A stretch of 6,373 bases of DNA from Paracoccaceae bacterium (GTDB lineage Bacteria; Pseudomonadota; Alphaproteobacteria; Rhodobacterales; Rhodobacteraceae). Position 1 is the stretch's first letter; every line of letters starts with the position of its first letter. The notes beneath the pieces are model-generated. The model saw nothing but the letters and a program-made list of their open reading frames with translations. It was not told the DNA's origin and did no database searches. The stretch is from NCBI GenBank assembly GCA_007123625.1, contig SKKS01000184.1:1-6373 (forward strand), in the 5' to 3' direction. This document shows positions 6,108 to 6,373 of the stretch, piece by piece. The translations under genes and the position numbers were made by a program.

Positions 6108-6373
6108 CAGTCGCGCCCCCTCAACTCGAACAGGTCCACATGCTCGCCGGCTCCACCTTCGGCATCGGTCTCGAAAAACTGGAAAGCTCGGTCGTGGCCG
6201 CGCAGATGCGCGCCGGAAAACGCGGTTTCGTCGCGCGGCTTCAGGGTGCGGAACTGCTCGCGGATTGCGCCGTCCTCGAACCGGCGGTGCAGCGCCACCA
6301 GTGTGTTTTCCGCGTGCCCTGCGCACAGGCTTTCGGCCAGCGCGATCTCTTCCTCGGCTGCCGGGCGCGCGGC
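6107..6373 (-). CDS. C-terminal part of an uncharacterised FDH-cluster gene (possibly DUF6505)
   Basis: Only the last 88 codons are in the window; the frame is open to the right edge, so this is a truncated view and not a short gene. The visible part has an acidic helix (EEEIALAESLCAGHAENTLVAL), then FEDGAIREQFRTLKPRDETAF, and ends FELRGRD. By memory, DUF6505 proteins sit just upstream of DUF6352 in alphaproteobacterial FDH clusters and have a comparable C-terminal helix with a conserved Cys and Asn-Thr-Leu, so that family is my best guess and not a firm call. The TGA stop overlaps the DUF6352 ATG by one base, a coupling arrangement that places it in the same operon. A GTG at 6298 could be read as a start for a 63-residue protein, but nothing marks it as one. 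Confidence 0.55.
   Translation of the reverse strand, partial: AARPAAEEEIALAESLCAGHAENTLVALHRRFEDGAIREQFRTLKPRDETAFSGAHLRGHDRAFQFFETDAEGGAGEHVDLFELRGRD
6116..6122 (-). promoter_or_regulatory. Ribosome binding site of the DUF6352 gene
   Basis: GAGGGGG lies 8 nt before the ATG at 6107, inside the end of the upstream gene. It supports starting at MPEFW and not at the distant in-frame ATG at 6326. Confidence 0.6.

Noticed and set aside
6108..6326. 73-residue N-terminal extension of the DUF6352 frame
   Set aside because: It is Arg/Pro-rich and overlaps the upstream coding frame; the ATG at 6107 has a ribosome site and starts the conserved MPEFW sequence.

Overview
The window is high in G+C and reads entirely on the minus strand. 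It comes from an alphaproteobacterium; the gene order, the family versions and the strong G/C third-position bias suggest Rhodobacterales or a relative. That taxonomic call is inference, since there is no rRNA or other marker here. The window holds most of a gene cluster for a Tat-exported, molybdenum-dependent, respiratory-type formate dehydrogenase (FDH) and its accessory genes.

Layout in transcription order, from right edge to left edge: (1) 6373-6107, the last 88 codons of an uncharacterised gene, possibly DUF6505; (2) 6107-5118, a DUF6352 protein; (3) 5103-4573, a DUF3305 protein; (4) 4569-3829, a DUF3306 protein; (5) 3828-3699, the only real regulatory gap, holding an 18-bp perfect palindrome, a second inverted repeat built from the same hexamer and a weak promoter-like pair; (6) 3698-3093, a TorD/NarJ-type chaperone; (7) 3092-3029, a short spacer with a strong GC hairpin; (8) 3028-2807, a 73-residue Tat-signal protein of the 'formate dehydrogenase region TAT target' type; (9) 2803-1, the FDH catalytic subunit, whose C-terminal end lies beyond the left edge.

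The genes sit close together. Junctions 1/2 (TGATG overlap), 3/4 (3 bp) and 8/9 (3 bp) look translationally coupled, and 2/3 is 14 bp. The catalytic subunit carries a twin-arginine signal, one [4Fe-4S] site and a cysteine (not selenocysteine) molybdenum ligand. The TorD-type chaperone would guard its signal peptide and cofactor loading, and the small Tat protein is probably a companion of the exported enzyme. The DUF block has no established function; its placement suggests a role in FDH maturation or assembly. The iron-sulfur (beta) and cytochrome b (gamma) subunits expected for this enzyme type would lie off the left edge.

The plus strand is open over long stretches, including 562 codons at 1211-2899, but these are mirror images of the GC-biased minus-strand genes. 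No RNA gene, mobile element, CRISPR array or rho-independent terminator was seen, and no gene-free stretch exceeds about 130 bp.
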